Source: an uncultured Treponema sp. (GTDB taxonomy: Bacteria > Spirochaetota > Spirochaetia > Treponematales > Treponemataceae). Taken from it: a stretch of DNA of 64,000 nt. Numbering within the stretch: position 1 is the first letter of the stretch; every line of letters starts with the position of its first letter. Made by a program: the position numbers and the translations under genes. Location: the NCBI GenBank assembly GCA_946411505.1, contig CAMKEG010000004.1:1-64000 (forward strand). The letters are read 5' to 3'. The notes below the pieces were generated by a model, which was given only the letters and a program-made list of their open reading frames with translations, ran no database searches and was not told the DNA's origin. This document shows positions 50,992 to 60,604 of the stretch, one piece after another.

Positions 50992-52929
50992 ATGAGCGAA
51001 AATTATTCAGCTGGCAACATTCAAGTCCTTAAAGGATTGGAGGCTGTCCGAAAGCGCCCAGGCATGTACATTGGTTCCACCGGACCAAACGGCCTTCACC
51101 ACTTGGTTTACGAAGTCGTTGACAACTCCATCGACGAAGCGATGGCCGGTTTTTGCGACACAATCACGGTCGCGCTGGAAAAAGACGACATTTGCCGCGT
51201 AGAGGACAACGGACGCGGAATTCCTGTTGACATTCACCCGACGGAACACATCAGCGCCTTGGAATTGGTTTTGACCAAGCTTCACGCCGGCGGAAAATTC
51301 AACAAGGACAACTACAAGGTTTCCGGCGGCTTGCACGGCGTAGGCGTTTCCTGCGTCAACGCGCTTTCCACTTGGATGGAAGCGGTTGTAGAGCGCGACG
51401 GAAAAAAGTACCAGCAAAAGTACAGCATAGGAAAGCCCACTACAAAGGTTGAAGAATTGGGACCCAGCGACCGACACGGAACGACAATCCGCTGGAAGGC
51501 CGACAAGACTATTTTCCAGGAAACCACGACATACAACTTTGACGTTTTGGCCAAGCGCCTTCGCGAGCTTGCCTTTTTGAACAACGGCATAACGATTATT
51601 TTCCGCGACGAGCGCTTGGAGGAGCCAAAGGAGGCCGTCTACAAGTTTGAGGGCGGCATCACCCAGTACGTCAAGGAAATGAACCAAAAGACTACTTCCA
51701 AGTTCTACCTTCCCGAAAATCCGATTTACATTACCGGAGAGCGCGACAACGTCATCACCGAATGCGCCTTCCAGTACAACTCAGGCTACTCTTCAAGCAT
51801 AAACACTTACGTAAACGACATCAACACCCGCGAGGGCGGAACCCACCTTGACGGCTTTAAGAACGCCATAAACTTTGTCTTGAACAAATTCCTTGACTCA
51901 AACGACAAGTTCAAAAAGCGCCTTGAAAAAGCCGACAAGGACGAAAAGCTCCGCATAGAGGACATACTTTCGGGAATCGTCCTTGTTGTTTCAATGAAAG
52001 TGCCTGAGCCTGAGTTTGAAGGCCAGACCAAGGAAAAGCTCGGCAACACCGAAGTTCGAACGATCGTTGACGCGCTTGTAAAGGAAAAGCTGACGCTCTT
52101 CTTTGAACAAAACCCCAGCGTCTTGGAAGCTATTTTGGACAAGGCTCTTGCCGAAGCCACGGCCAGAATCGCGGCCAAAAAGGCCAAGGACGCCAGCCGC
52201 AAAAAATCTTTGTCGGACGGCTTTGGCTTGCCCGAAAAGCTTTCCGACTGCTCGCTCAAAGACCCAGAAATGTGCGAAGTCTACATAGTCGAGGGAGACT
52301 CGGCCGGCGGTTCGGCTAAAAAAGGACGCGATCCAAAAATCCAGGCCATTTTGCCGCTTTGGGGAAAGATGCTCAACGTTGAGAAAGTCCGCCCTGAAAA
52401 AGTTATGAACAACGACAAGCTGGAGCCTGTAATCGCCAGCCTTGGCGCCGGCTTTGGAAAAGACTTTAATATCGAAAAGCTGCGCTACCATAAAATCATC
52501 ATCATGGCCGATGCCGATGTTGACGGAAGCCACATCCGCACTCTGCTTTTGACTTTCTTCTTCCGATATATGCCGCAGCTTATAGAAAGAGGCTACGTCT
52601 ACCTTGCCATGCCGCCGCTCTTTAAGGTGCAGCTTGGAAAGAAGGAGCCCGTTTACTGCTACTCCGACCAGGAGCGAGACGACGCTTTGGCGGCCTTGGG
52701 TGACCAGCGCGAAAAGGCGGACGTCCAGCGCTACAAGGGTCTTGGCGAAATGGACGGAAAGCAGCTTTGGGAAACGACGATGGATCCCGCCCGCCGCAAG
52801 ATGCGAGTGGTCACGATTCCCGACGCGGAAGCCGCCGACAAAATCTTCAGCGTTTGCATGGGAGAGGAAGTCGAACCCCGCCGCGAATTCATCGAAAGCA
52901 ATTCCAGCTACGCCAATTTGGATATATAA
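50992..52929 (+). CDS. gyrB: DNA gyrase subunit B
   Basis: A 645-residue GyrB. ATPase motifs: EVVDNSIDEAMAG and GGLHGVGVSCVNALS. TOPRIM: VEGDSAGGSAKKGRD and DADVDGSHIRTLLLTF. The usual PLRGK is PLWGK here, and the QRYKGLGEM motif is present as VQRYKGLGEMDGKQLWETT. It is 17 nt before gyrA. Confidence 0.96.
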   Translation: MSENYSAGNIQVLKGLEAVRKRPGMYIGSTGPNGLHHLVYEVVDNSIDEAMAGFCDTITVALEKDDICRVEDNGRGIPVDIHPTEHISALELVLTKLHAGGKFNKDNYKVSGGLHGVGVSCVNALSTWMEAVVERDGKKYQQKYSIGKPTTKVEELGPSDRHGTTIRWKADKTIFQETTTYNFDVLAKRLRELAFLNNGITIIFRDERLEEPKEAVYKFEGGITQYVKEMNQKTTSKFYLPENPIYITGERDNVITECAFQYNSGYSSSINTYVNDINTREGGTHLDGFKNAINFVLNKFLDSNDKFKKRLEKADKDEKLRIEDILSGIVLVVSMKVPEPEFEGQTKEKLGNTEVRTIVDALVKEKLTLFFEQNPSVLEAILDKALAEATARIAAKKAKDASRKKSLSDGFGLPEKLSDCSLKDPEMCEVYIVEGDSAGGSAKKGRDPKIQAILPLWGKMLNVEKVRPEKVMNNDKLEPVIASLGAGFGKDFNIEKLRYHKIIIMADADVDGSHIRTLLLTFFFRYMPQLIERGYVYLAMPPLFKVQLGKKEPVYCYSDQERDDALAALGDQREKADVQRYKGLGEMDGKQLWETTMDPARRKMRVVTIPDAEAADKIFSVCMGEEVEPRREFIESNSSYANLDI

Positions 52930-52946
52930 AAGATTAGGAAAGAGAT

Positions 52947-55460
52947 ATGGAAGAAATCAAAACGCCTGAGGGCGGAACTGTAATACAAATTCCGATTGAG
53001 GACGAAGTAAAAAAAGCTTACATCGACTATTCGATGTCGGTAATTGTCCAGCGCGCCTTGCCCGACGTTCGCGACGGACTAAAGCCCGTTCACCGCAGAA
53101 TCATGTACGCGATGGACAAACTTAACCTTACTAGCGGCGGAAAGACAAAAAAATGCGCCCAAATCGTCGGCGAAGTTTTGGGTCACTACCACCCGCACGG
53201 AGACATGTCGGTTTACGACGCCTTGGTGCGCCTTGGACAAGACTTCGCGCAGCGTTACACGACCGTAACTCCGCAAGGAAACTTTGGTACTATTGCCGGA
53301 GACCCGGCCGCCGCCTACCGTTACACCGAGGCCAAGATGTCAAAGATTACCGAAGAGATGGTGGCCGACATCAGCAAGAACACGGTTGACATGCTGCCCA
53401 ACTTTGACGACACCACCGTAGAGCCTTCGGTTCTTCCGGCATCCTTTCCATTCCTTCTTTGCAACGGAACGACCGGCATCGCGGTCGGAATGGCCACCAA
53501 CATGCCCAGCCACAACTTAAGGGAAGTGGCGGCGGCCATCGCGGCCTACATCGACAACCCGGAAATTTCAATCGACGAGCTTTGCCGCTACATAAAGGGA
53601 CCCGACTTTCCTACCGGCGGCGTAATCTACGGCCGTGACGGAATCAAAAAAGCCTACAAGACTGGCCGCGGCAAAATAACGATTCGCTCAAAATTTATGG
53701 TCGAGACCGACAAACACGGCCGCGAGTCGATTGTCTTTACAGAAGTTCCCTACGGAATAAACACGACCAACATAATCCGCCGCATAAAGGAGCTTGTCCG
53801 CGACAAGCAGATAGAAGGAATTTCCGGCGCCAACGACGAGTCTTCCGACCGCTCCGGAATGCGCCTTGTTGTTGACCTAAAGCGCGGCGCCGTGACAAAA
53901 CTGGTCTTGAACCAGCTTTTTGCCAAGACCGACTTGCAGTCAAACTTTGGCGTAATCAACTTGGCTCTTGTTCCGCAAGTTTTGGAAAACGGCGGAAACC
54001 GCTACGACGAGCCGGGAATGCTCACGCTTCCCAAGACTTATCTAAAGCCGGAAGTGTTGACGCTAAAGCAGCTGATCCAGCACTTTGTAAACCATCGCGA
54101 CGAGGTAATCACCCGACGCACGATTTACGACCTAAAAGTTGCCAAGCACAGAATGCACATCTTGCAGGCGCTCATTACGGCCATCAACAACATTGACGAA
54201 GTGATTAAAATCATCAAGGAAAGCCGCGACACGGAAGCAGCTAAGCTTGCCCTTGAAAAGCGCTTTGACTTTGACGACGAGCAGGCCCAAGCCATTGTAG
54301 ACATGCAGCTAAAGCGCTTGACCCATCTTCAAATAGAAGACTTGCAAAAAGAGATTAGGGAGTTGCAAGCCCTGATTGACCACTTGGAAGACCTTTTGGC
54401 CCACCACGAAAAGATTCTTGGCCTTATAAAGGACGAGACCAACAAGCTGGCCGAAAAATACGGCGATGACCGCAAAACGGAAATCGTAAGCGACGAGGTT
54501 GACCAAATCAACGTCGAAGACTTGATAAAAGAAGAAGACATGGTCGTTATGATTTCAAAGCTTGGCTACGTAAAGCGCGCCTCCGTCACCAGCTACAAAA
54601 AGCAGGGCAGGGGAGGAACCGGAAGCAACAGCACGGCGCTCATCGAGGACGACTACGTGAACCACTTGTTCATCGGAAGCACCCACGACTACATCTTGTT
54701 CGTTTCCAACCTGGGCCGCGCCTATTGGATTAAGGTTCATGAAATTCCCGAAATGTCAAAGAACAGCCGCGGAACCCACATCAAGAGCTTGATAGCGATT
54801 GGAGCCGACGAAGAAATCACGACGGTCGTTCCGCTTAAGGAATTCTCCGACGACACATACTTGTTTATGACGACGGCCAGCGGAGTGGTAAAGAAGGTCC
54901 AGACCAGCGAGTTTGCCAACGCCCGCGTAAAGGGCATCATCGGCCTTAAGCTTAAGGAAGGCGACAAATTGGTAAGCGCGATTCCGACAGCCGGCTCGTC
55001 GGACATCTTCTTGATTTCCCGCAACGGAAAAGCCTTGCGCTTTAGCGAAGCCGACGTCCGCGAGATGGGCCGCGCCAGCTGCGGCATCAAGGGCATGAAG
55101 CTTAGCGAAGGCGACGAAGTTAGCGGAGCCATCACCTATACCGAAGGCGAAAGCATTTTGCTTTTGACAGAGAAGGGCTACGGAAAGAGAGTCGCCTTTG
55201 AGGACTTTAAGCCTCACGGACGCGGCACCGGCGGACAAAAGATTTTTGGCAACACCGGCGAGCGCGGCGAAATCATCGGCTTGCTTTCCGTCAAGGACTC
55301 CGACGAAATTGTCTGCATGACCAGCCAGGGAAAAACCTTGCGCGTCAGCGTCAATACGATCAACCAGCAAGGAACCGGCTCGACCGGCGTTAAGGTTGTC
55401 AAGATTTCCGACCCGGACTTTTTGGTTGGCGTTGACAAAATTCCTCAGGACGACGAGTAG
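52947..55460 (+). CDS. gyrA: DNA gyrase subunit A
   Basis: An 837-residue GyrA. The catalytic Tyr is in AAYRYTEAKMS. The quinolone-determining region reads HYHPHGDMSVYDALV, so the position of E. coli Ser83 is Met and Ala84 is Ser. The C-terminal domain has six blades; the GyrA box is QGRGGTG. Confidence 0.96.
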   Translation: MEEIKTPEGGTVIQIPIEDEVKKAYIDYSMSVIVQRALPDVRDGLKPVHRRIMYAMDKLNLTSGGKTKKCAQIVGEVLGHYHPHGDMSVYDALVRLGQDFAQRYTTVTPQGNFGTIAGDPAAAYRYTEAKMSKITEEMVADISKNTVDMLPNFDDTTVEPSVLPASFPFLLCNGTTGIAVGMATNMPSHNLREVAAAIAAYIDNPEISIDELCRYIKGPDFPTGGVIYGRDGIKKAYKTGRGKITIRSKFMVETDKHGRESIVFTEVPYGINTTNIIRRIKELVRDKQIEGISGANDESSDRSGMRLVVDLKRGAVTKLVLNQLFAKTDLQSNFGVINLALVPQVLENGGNRYDEPGMLTLPKTYLKPEVLTLKQLIQHFVNHRDEVITRRTIYDLKVAKHRMHILQALITAINNIDEVIKIIKESRDTEAAKLALEKRFDFDDEQAQAIVDMQLKRLTHLQIEDLQKEIRELQALIDHLEDLLAHHEKILGLIKDETNKLAEKYGDDRKTEIVSDEVDQINVEDLIKEEDMVVMISKLGYVKRASVTSYKKQGRGGTGSNSTALIEDDYVNHLFIGSTHDYILFVSNLGRAYWIKVHEIPEMSKNSRGTHIKSLIAIGADEEITTVVPLKEFSDDTYLFMTTASGVVKKVQTSEFANARVKGIIGLKLKEGDKLVSAIPTAGSSDIFLISRNGKALRFSEADVREMGRASCGIKGMKLSEGDEVSGAITYTEGESILLLTEKGYGKRVAFEDFKPHGRGTGGQKIFGNTGERGEIIGLLSVKDSDEIVCMTSQGKTLRVSVNTINQQGTGSTGVKVVKISDPDFLVGVDKIPQDDE

Positions 55461-55573
55461 GTATAAAAACCTATATTATAAAGAGTTATTATCTAACTCT
55501 TTATAATATATAATTTTACAAAAGTATAGATAACAAAAATTTTTCTTTGAATTTTTTGTTATTTTTATACTTT

Positions 55574-55602
55574 TTGTGATGACAAAAAAAAGTTTTTATA
55601 AT
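55574..55602 (+). promoter_or_regulatory. Promoter of a candidate small RNA
   Basis: TTGTGA (55574-55579), 17-nt spacer, TATAAT (55597-55602). Confidence 0.6.
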
Positions 55603-55608
55603 ATACTA

Positions 55609-55688
55609 ACCATCGAGGGGAATGCAGATTGTTCTGCATCAAAGAAAACACATCAGGCGACCGAGGACTTGCTCCTCGGTTTTTTTTT
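55609..55688 (+). ncRNA. Candidate small RNA near parS
   Basis: About 80 nt from the predicted start to the end of a strong terminator. Contains the hairpin ATGCAGA-TTGT-TCTGCAT (55622-55639) and the terminator stem. No frame of more than a few codons begins at a good ribosome site. Not a recognised RNA family. Confidence 0.5.
55660..55688 (+). terminator. Strong intrinsic terminator
   Basis: ACCGAGGA-CTTGC-TCCTCGGT followed by eight T; just before the first parS. Confidence 0.85.
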
Positions 55689-56014
55689 GTTTCACGTGAA
55701 ACATAGCGTAGTGTATTTGTTTTTTCGACTTCCACATTTTACACAAGTTTTCCACAATTGTTGAAAGTTAATATTTTAGAGTAGGGGAGCGGCCGATGGT
55801 TTTTGCAATGTTTCACGTGAAACAAAATAACGATTTCGAAGGCCGCGCTTAAAACTCAACTTTCTTGATGTAAGAAAAAGAAATGTAAAAGTTTTCTTGG
55901 ACTTAAATGTTTCACGTGAAACATATTTTTTAGGATTGTGGAAATCTTGTGGGATTTGTGGAATTTTTTTTCTTTTGGTGAAGGCCATAAAATTTATTTG
56001 TTTCACGTGAAACA
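55688..56014. promoter_or_regulatory. parS: Cluster of four parS sites
   Basis: TGTTTCACGTGAAACA, perfect 16-bp palindromes, at 55688-55703, 55809-55824, 55908-55923 and 55999-56014. They match the ParB site consensus, so this is the chromosome centromere. No parA or parB is present in the window. Confidence 0.9.
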
Positions 56015-56173
56015 TGAAATTTTTAAAAAATAAAATCGTATGTCAAACTAACAAACGGTCGTAAATGAAAAGCAAAACGAATGGTAGTTAGTCAATTTTG
56101 TTTTTTTATTTTTTGCCGCTTGTCCGCCTTTGTCCAAAAAACGCGTCCACTAGCAAAAGCCCTTTAAAGTCAG

Positions 56174-56179
56174 TATAAT
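56174..56179 (+). promoter_or_regulatory. -10 of a leaderless gene
   Basis: TATAAT with exactly 6 nt before ATG at 56186. CTAGCAAAAG lies 17 nt before it. Confidence 0.55.
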
Positions 56180-56185
56180 GGAATT

Positions 56186-57190
56186 ATGAAAAAATCCGAC
56201 GATAGAAAGTCCGCGGTAAAAAAACTGCGGACGCTTGTTTATTCTTCAAAGCAGCAGGTGGAAGATTTTAGAAAAAACTTGGACAAAAGGTTTTCTTGCG
56301 GAATTTTGCCCAACCATGTTGAATGTTCCGAGCAAACATACGCCAATGTCCAGTGCGACATTTTAATTCCCGAAATTTATTCCTTGCACAGAATTATGAT
56401 TTACGTTCACGGCGGCTCTTTTGTTGGCGGTTCCCGAACTGCGTGGAAAGGCTTTTGCTCTTCTTTGGCGGCGGCGACTTCTTGCAGAATTGTTTTGCCG
56501 GAATACAGGCTGGCCCCCGCCTACGCTTTTCCTGCGTCTGTCGAGGATTTGCAGAACGTTTTTAGAAATGTTTTTATGGAGGAACAAGTCGCTTGCTCCC
56601 TAGATTCTGTTGACGGAAAGACGCAGGAATCGCCGGAAGTGATTGTCGCCGCCGACGGATCCGGCGCAAGCCAAGCCTTGGCTTTGATACTTTCGCTTAG
56701 GGAACGATATAGGTCTTGCATAAAGCAGGTGATTTTGTTTTCGCCTTGGTTGAACCTTTCCCCAAATTCCCCGCTGATAAAGAACAAAAAAGTCCGCGAT
56801 GAAATTATGAGCGGAGACGCCTTGCGCCGAAGCGGCGACATTTACACATATTCCGGAAACTTGGAAAATCCCATGGTTTCCCCGCTCTTTATTTCGGAAG
56901 AGACGTTGGAAAATTTTCCGCCGGTCTTCATTCAAATGGGAGAAAAAGAAATCCTTCTTGAGGACGCGAAAAACTTTCAGAAAGCCATGAAAAAAGCCGG
57001 AAGTGTTTGCGAGCTTGACGTTTGGCCAAACATGATGTTCATGTTTCAAATGGCGGACGAATACCTTGCGGCTTCCCATTTGGCAATCGAACGCGTTGGA
57101 AAGCTTGTCACGTTCCAACAAGAGGAAGAGGACGAGCAAACTTTGACCCGCTCTCCGACGCTGGAAAACAGCATAACGGTCGAGGCCTAA
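56186..57190 (+). CDS. Alpha/beta hydrolase (HSL/acetyl-esterase type)
   Basis: A 334-residue esterase-like enzyme. The oxyanion motif is YVHGGSFVGGS (near 72). The usual nucleophile GDSAG appears as ADGSGASQAL, with Ser kept. FIQMGEKEILLEDA contributes the acid. The catalytic His position is unclear (WPNMMFMFQ where HxF is expected), so activity is uncertain. It is followed 1 nt later by the U32 gene. Confidence 0.75.
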   Translation: MKKSDDRKSAVKKLRTLVYSSKQQVEDFRKNLDKRFSCGILPNHVECSEQTYANVQCDILIPEIYSLHRIMIYVHGGSFVGGSRTAWKGFCSSLAAATSCRIVLPEYRLAPAYAFPASVEDLQNVFRNVFMEEQVACSLDSVDGKTQESPEVIVAADGSGASQALALILSLRERYRSCIKQVILFSPWLNLSPNSPLIKNKKVRDEIMSGDALRRSGDIYTYSGNLENPMVSPLFISEETLENFPPVFIQMGEKEILLEDAKNFQKAMKKAGSVCELDVWPNMMFMFQMADEYLAASHLAIERVGKLVTFQQEEEDEQTLTRSPTLENSITVEA

Positions 57191-57191
57191 A

Positions 57192-58676
57192 ATGGAACTT
57201 CTTAGCCCGGCGGGAAACTCGCAAAAACTTTATTACGCATACGCGTACGGCGCCGACGCGGCCTACATCGGCCTAAAAAAGTTTTCGCTGCGCGCCAAGG
57301 CCGACAACTTTTATGAAGACGACATCGCGCGCGTCCAGGCGCTAAAGGAAGAGTTTCCGCAAAAAAAACTGTATTGCGCCTTGAACATAATATTCCACAA
57401 CAAGGACATCGACGCGCTTTTGGACAGCGTGGACTATTTTAAGCAATATCCGATAGACGCCTTTATCGTTCAGGATTTGGGAATCGTTCCGATACTGCAA
57501 AAGCATTTCCCCGACGCCGCGCTGCACCTTAGCACCCAGGCTTCTTGCGTGAACCGCGAGGCCGTCAAAATCTACAAGTCGATGGGCTTTAGCCGCGTGG
57601 TTCTTGGCCGCGAGGCTGGCTTGGCCGAAATCCGCCAAATCAAGGACGCGGTCCCGGACATGGAGCTGGAAGTTTTTGTCCACGGAGCGATGTGCATCGC
57701 ATACGCCGGCCGCTGCCTTATGAGCGCCTATTTGACCAACCGCAGCGCGCAAAGCGGCCTTTGTTCCCACGCCTGCAGGTGGAACTTTGAGTTAGGAAGC
57801 GACGGCCGCTTGACCGAAAAAAGCGCCAAACAAATAGCCCAAAGCGGCGCTCTTCTTTTGGAGGAACAATCCAGGCCGGGCGAATTCCATCCGATTTTTG
57901 AGGGCGAAAATTTCACCGCGATACTTTCCAGCAAGGACTTGCGGATGATAGAGCATTTGGCCGACCTCAAGGCCGCCGGCGTTGACTCGCTAAAAATTGA
58001 AGGCCGCATGAAAAGCCTTTATTACGTTGCCCTTGTAACGCGGGCCTACCGCAAGGCCTTGGACGCGCTTGAAGGAAAAATCAGCCAAGAGGAAGCCGCT
58101 CCCTTTGTGGCGGAATTGGAGAACGTTGCCCACCGAGAATCGACCACCGGCTTTTACTACAACGCGGCCGACGCCAACCAAACGACCACAGGCGCGAGCG
58201 ACAGCCCATACGATTTGGCCGCCACAATCGGACGGCGCTTGTCCGCCGGCGAGCTTGCCGCACTTTTGCAAAAAGGCGATGACACAATTAAATTGCGTCA
58301 AACAGAATTAGACTCAATGCATCCAGCCGCCCGCGAGGCGCGCTTGGCCGACTATAAAAAGCATCTAGAAAAGGCGCCGCCCGCCGTCGCCGCCCGCGAC
58401 GGATGGAAGGCCTACCAGTACCAGCCGATGAACATGGTCAAGGCCGGACAAGAGATTGAATTTGTCAGCCCGGACGTCACGGCCCTTGTCAGCCAAAAAG
58501 GCTCTTGGCTTTTCGTCGACCCGGAAACAGGCCTTGAGCTTTCTTGGTCGTGCGACGGCCACGAATGCGTCATTTACACTAAATACGATTTGCAGGCTGG
58601 AACGATTGTCCGGACAAAAGACCCGGAATACATTCCCGGCGTGATTCGCGACACCGGCAGGCAAAAGGCGGAATAA
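57192..58676 (+). CDS. U32-family peptidase-like protein (TrhP/YegQ type)
   Basis: A 494-residue U32 protein. It opens MELLSPAGNSQKLYYAYAYG. The core has HLSTQASCVNREAVKIYKSMGF, the Cys-binding ELEVFVHGAMCIAYAGRCLMSAY and GLCSHACRW (four Cys for an Fe-S cluster). In E. coli such proteins hydroxylate tRNA or rRNA using prephenate. It resembles TrhP most, but the exact RNA target is not shown. Confidence 0.82.
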   Translation: MELLSPAGNSQKLYYAYAYGADAAYIGLKKFSLRAKADNFYEDDIARVQALKEEFPQKKLYCALNIIFHNKDIDALLDSVDYFKQYPIDAFIVQDLGIVPILQKHFPDAALHLSTQASCVNREAVKIYKSMGFSRVVLGREAGLAEIRQIKDAVPDMELEVFVHGAMCIAYAGRCLMSAYLTNRSAQSGLCSHACRWNFELGSDGRLTEKSAKQIAQSGALLLEEQSRPGEFHPIFEGENFTAILSSKDLRMIEHLADLKAAGVDSLKIEGRMKSLYYVALVTRAYRKALDALEGKISQEEAAPFVAELENVAHRESTTGFYYNAADANQTTTGASDSPYDLAATIGRRLSAGELAALLQKGDDTIKLRQTELDSMHPAAREARLADYKKHLEKAPPAVAARDGWKAYQYQPMNMVKAGQEIEFVSPDVTALVSQKGSWLFVDPETGLELSWSCDGHECVIYTKYDLQAGTIVRTKDPEYIPGVIRDTGRQKAE

Positions 58677-58695
58677 AAAACAATAAGAGGAAAAA

Positions 58696-59535
58696 ATGCA
58701 AAAACTACCAAATGGCAAAGTCGCTCCAAAGCTTGTCGCCCTTGACTTGGACGACAGCCTTTTGAACAACGAGCTTTTGATTTCTGACAGAACGGTGGCC
58801 GCCGTGCAAAAAGCCGCCGAACAAAATATTTACGTCGTGATATGTTCGGGAAGGTCGCCAAGCGCGATTTTGCCCTTTGTCCGCCGCCTGGATTTGGCGG
58901 GAACGGAGCAAGGCCGTTACGCGGTCGCCTCAAACGGCTCGGTTGTGGTTGACTTGCACAAGCGCGAGGAAATATATTCGGCGAAGGTTGACGGAGACGT
59001 TTTGGCGCAGGCCAAGAAGGCGGCGGACAAGGTTGGCCTTCCGTGCCAGGTTTACAGCAGCTCAATGGTTTACGCCAGCGTGGACAACGAATACACAAGA
59101 ATGGATTCCAAGCTTACCGGCGTTCCTTCGGAAGTGGTTCCTGACTTTGAAAATTTTGTAAAAAGCGGCTTTGCCAAAATGATGGTTCCGGGCGACCCAA
59201 AAATTTTGGTCGGCTTGCAAAAGGAGCTGGCCGCGCGCTTTGAGGGCCGCGCCGTGGTCTTGATAAGCAAGCCCTACTTTTTGGAAATTCTTCCGGCTAA
59301 CTGCGGAAAAGGCGAGGCCTTGGAATTTTTGTGCGGCCGCCTTGGAATAAACATGAAGGATGTCATGGCCTTTGGCGACAGCATGAACGACGAGTCTATG
59401 ATTGTAAAGTGCGGCCTTTCCGTGGCCATGTCAAACGGCTTGGACAAGATAAAGGACGAGGCCGCTTTTGTGACCAGGCTCACAAACGACCAGGACGGAA
59501 TCGCGGATTTTGTTGAACAATTTGTTTTAATTTGA
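58696..59535 (+). CDS. Cof-type HAD phosphatase
   Basis: A 279-residue HAD-IIB hydrolase. Motif I ALDLDDSLLN, motif II VICSGRSP and motif IV FGDSMNDESMI are clear. A beta cap lies in the middle. Related enzymes act on sugar phosphates or nucleotides. AAGAGG precedes the ATG. Confidence 0.85.
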   Translation: MQKLPNGKVAPKLVALDLDDSLLNNELLISDRTVAAVQKAAEQNIYVVICSGRSPSAILPFVRRLDLAGTEQGRYAVASNGSVVVDLHKREEIYSAKVDGDVLAQAKKAADKVGLPCQVYSSSMVYASVDNEYTRMDSKLTGVPSEVVPDFENFVKSGFAKMMVPGDPKILVGLQKELAARFEGRAVVLISKPYFLEILPANCGKGEALEFLCGRLGINMKDVMAFGDSMNDESMIVKCGLSVAMSNGLDKIKDEAAFVTRLTNDQDGIADFVEQFVLI

Positions 59536-59611
59536 TATTTTACTATAAACAAAAACTGCTGCCTTAGCGCCAAACGCGCGGGCGGCTCATTCAAAATAAA
59601 GGAACATTTTT

Positions 59612-60556
59612 ATGGCGTACAAAATTTTCATTGACGGAAAGGAAGGCACAACCGGCCTAAAAATATACGAGCGCTTCGCCGGACGCAAGGACATCGAGCT
59701 TATCCTCATAGACGAAGACAAGCGAAAGGACCCCGCCGCCCGCGCCGAATGCATCAACGCTTCGGACTTTACATTTTTGTGCTTGCCCGACGCGGCCTCC
59801 CGCGAAGCCGTAAGCCTTTGTACAAATCCCAACACAAGAATCATCGACGCTTCTACTGCCCACAGAACCAATCCCGATTGGGCATACGGTTTTCCTGAAT
59901 TGTCGGCGGCCCATCGCGCCAAAATCGTTTCCTCAAAGCGCGTAGCGGTTCCGGGTTGCTACGCGAGCGGCTTTATCAGCCTGGTTTACCCGCTTGTCCA
60001 GCATGGAATAATCGCGCCCGACTATCCGCTTGTCTGCCACGCGGTCTCGGGTTACAGCGGCGCCGGAAAAAAAGCCATAGCGCAATACGAAGACCCCAAC
60101 CGCAATCCCGAGCTAAAATCGCCGCGCCAGTACGCTCTTACGCAGGAGCACAAGCACTTGCCGGAAATGAAGCAAATTTGCGGCCTTGCGGAAGAGCCGA
60201 TTTTTAATCCTTATGTTTGCGATTACTTTAGCGGAATGACCGTCACGGTATCTTTGCACGGCCGCCTGCTGGCCAAAAAAATTGGCGCGGCGGATCTTCG
60301 CGACCAGTTGGCCGCCCACTATGACGGATGCCGATTCGTAAAGGTGGCGCCGCTGATGGGCCAAGGCGTTTTGCCTGAAGCCTTTATTCCTGCCAACACT
60401 TTGAGCGGAACAAACAACATGCAGATTTTTGTTTACGGAAACGACGACAGGATTTGCTTGTGTTCTCGCTTTGACAATTTGGGAAAGGGAGCCAGCGGCG
60501 CCGCGGTTCAGTGCCTTAACATTATGATGGGAATCGACGAAGGAACCGGGCTTTAA
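59612..60556 (+). CDS. argC: N-acetyl-gamma-glutamyl-phosphate reductase
   Basis: A 314-residue type 2 ArgC in arginine synthesis. The NADP loop is DGKEGTTGLKIY, the catalytic Cys is in VAVPGCYASGF, and SGYSGAGKKAI is the substrate loop. AAGGAA precedes the ATG. No other arg gene is in the window. Confidence 0.92.
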   Translation: MAYKIFIDGKEGTTGLKIYERFAGRKDIELILIDEDKRKDPAARAECINASDFTFLCLPDAASREAVSLCTNPNTRIIDASTAHRTNPDWAYGFPELSAAHRAKIVSSKRVAVPGCYASGFISLVYPLVQHGIIAPDYPLVCHAVSGYSGAGKKAIAQYEDPNRNPELKSPRQYALTQEHKHLPEMKQICGLAEEPIFNPYVCDYFSGMTVTVSLHGRLLAKKIGAADLRDQLAAHYDGCRFVKVAPLMGQGVLPEAFIPANTLSGTNNMQIFVYGNDDRICLCSRFDNLGKGASGAAVQCLNIMMGIDEGTGL

Positions 60557-60563
60557 GAACGGT

Positions 60564-60583
60564 ATGACGCAGAGCGTCATTTT
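60564..60583 (+). terminator. Terminator of argC
   Basis: ATGACGC-AGA-GCGTCAT followed by TTT, 7 nt after the stop. Confidence 0.6.
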
Positions 60584-60604
60584 GCTATAGGAAATGATTA
60601 TACT

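Larger units (their letters stand above)
55461..56185. other. Long intergenic region with parS cluster
   Basis: This 725-bp stretch has a candidate small RNA (55597-55688), four perfect parS palindromes (55688-56014), DnaA-box-like words (TTTTCCACA at 55748-55756, TGTGGAAAT near 55936) and the leaderless promoter of the next gene. I see no convincing protein gene in it. Confidence 0.7.

Noticed and set aside
55576..55764. 62-codon frame beside parS
   Set aside because: Crosses a terminator and a parS site and lacks a ribosome site.
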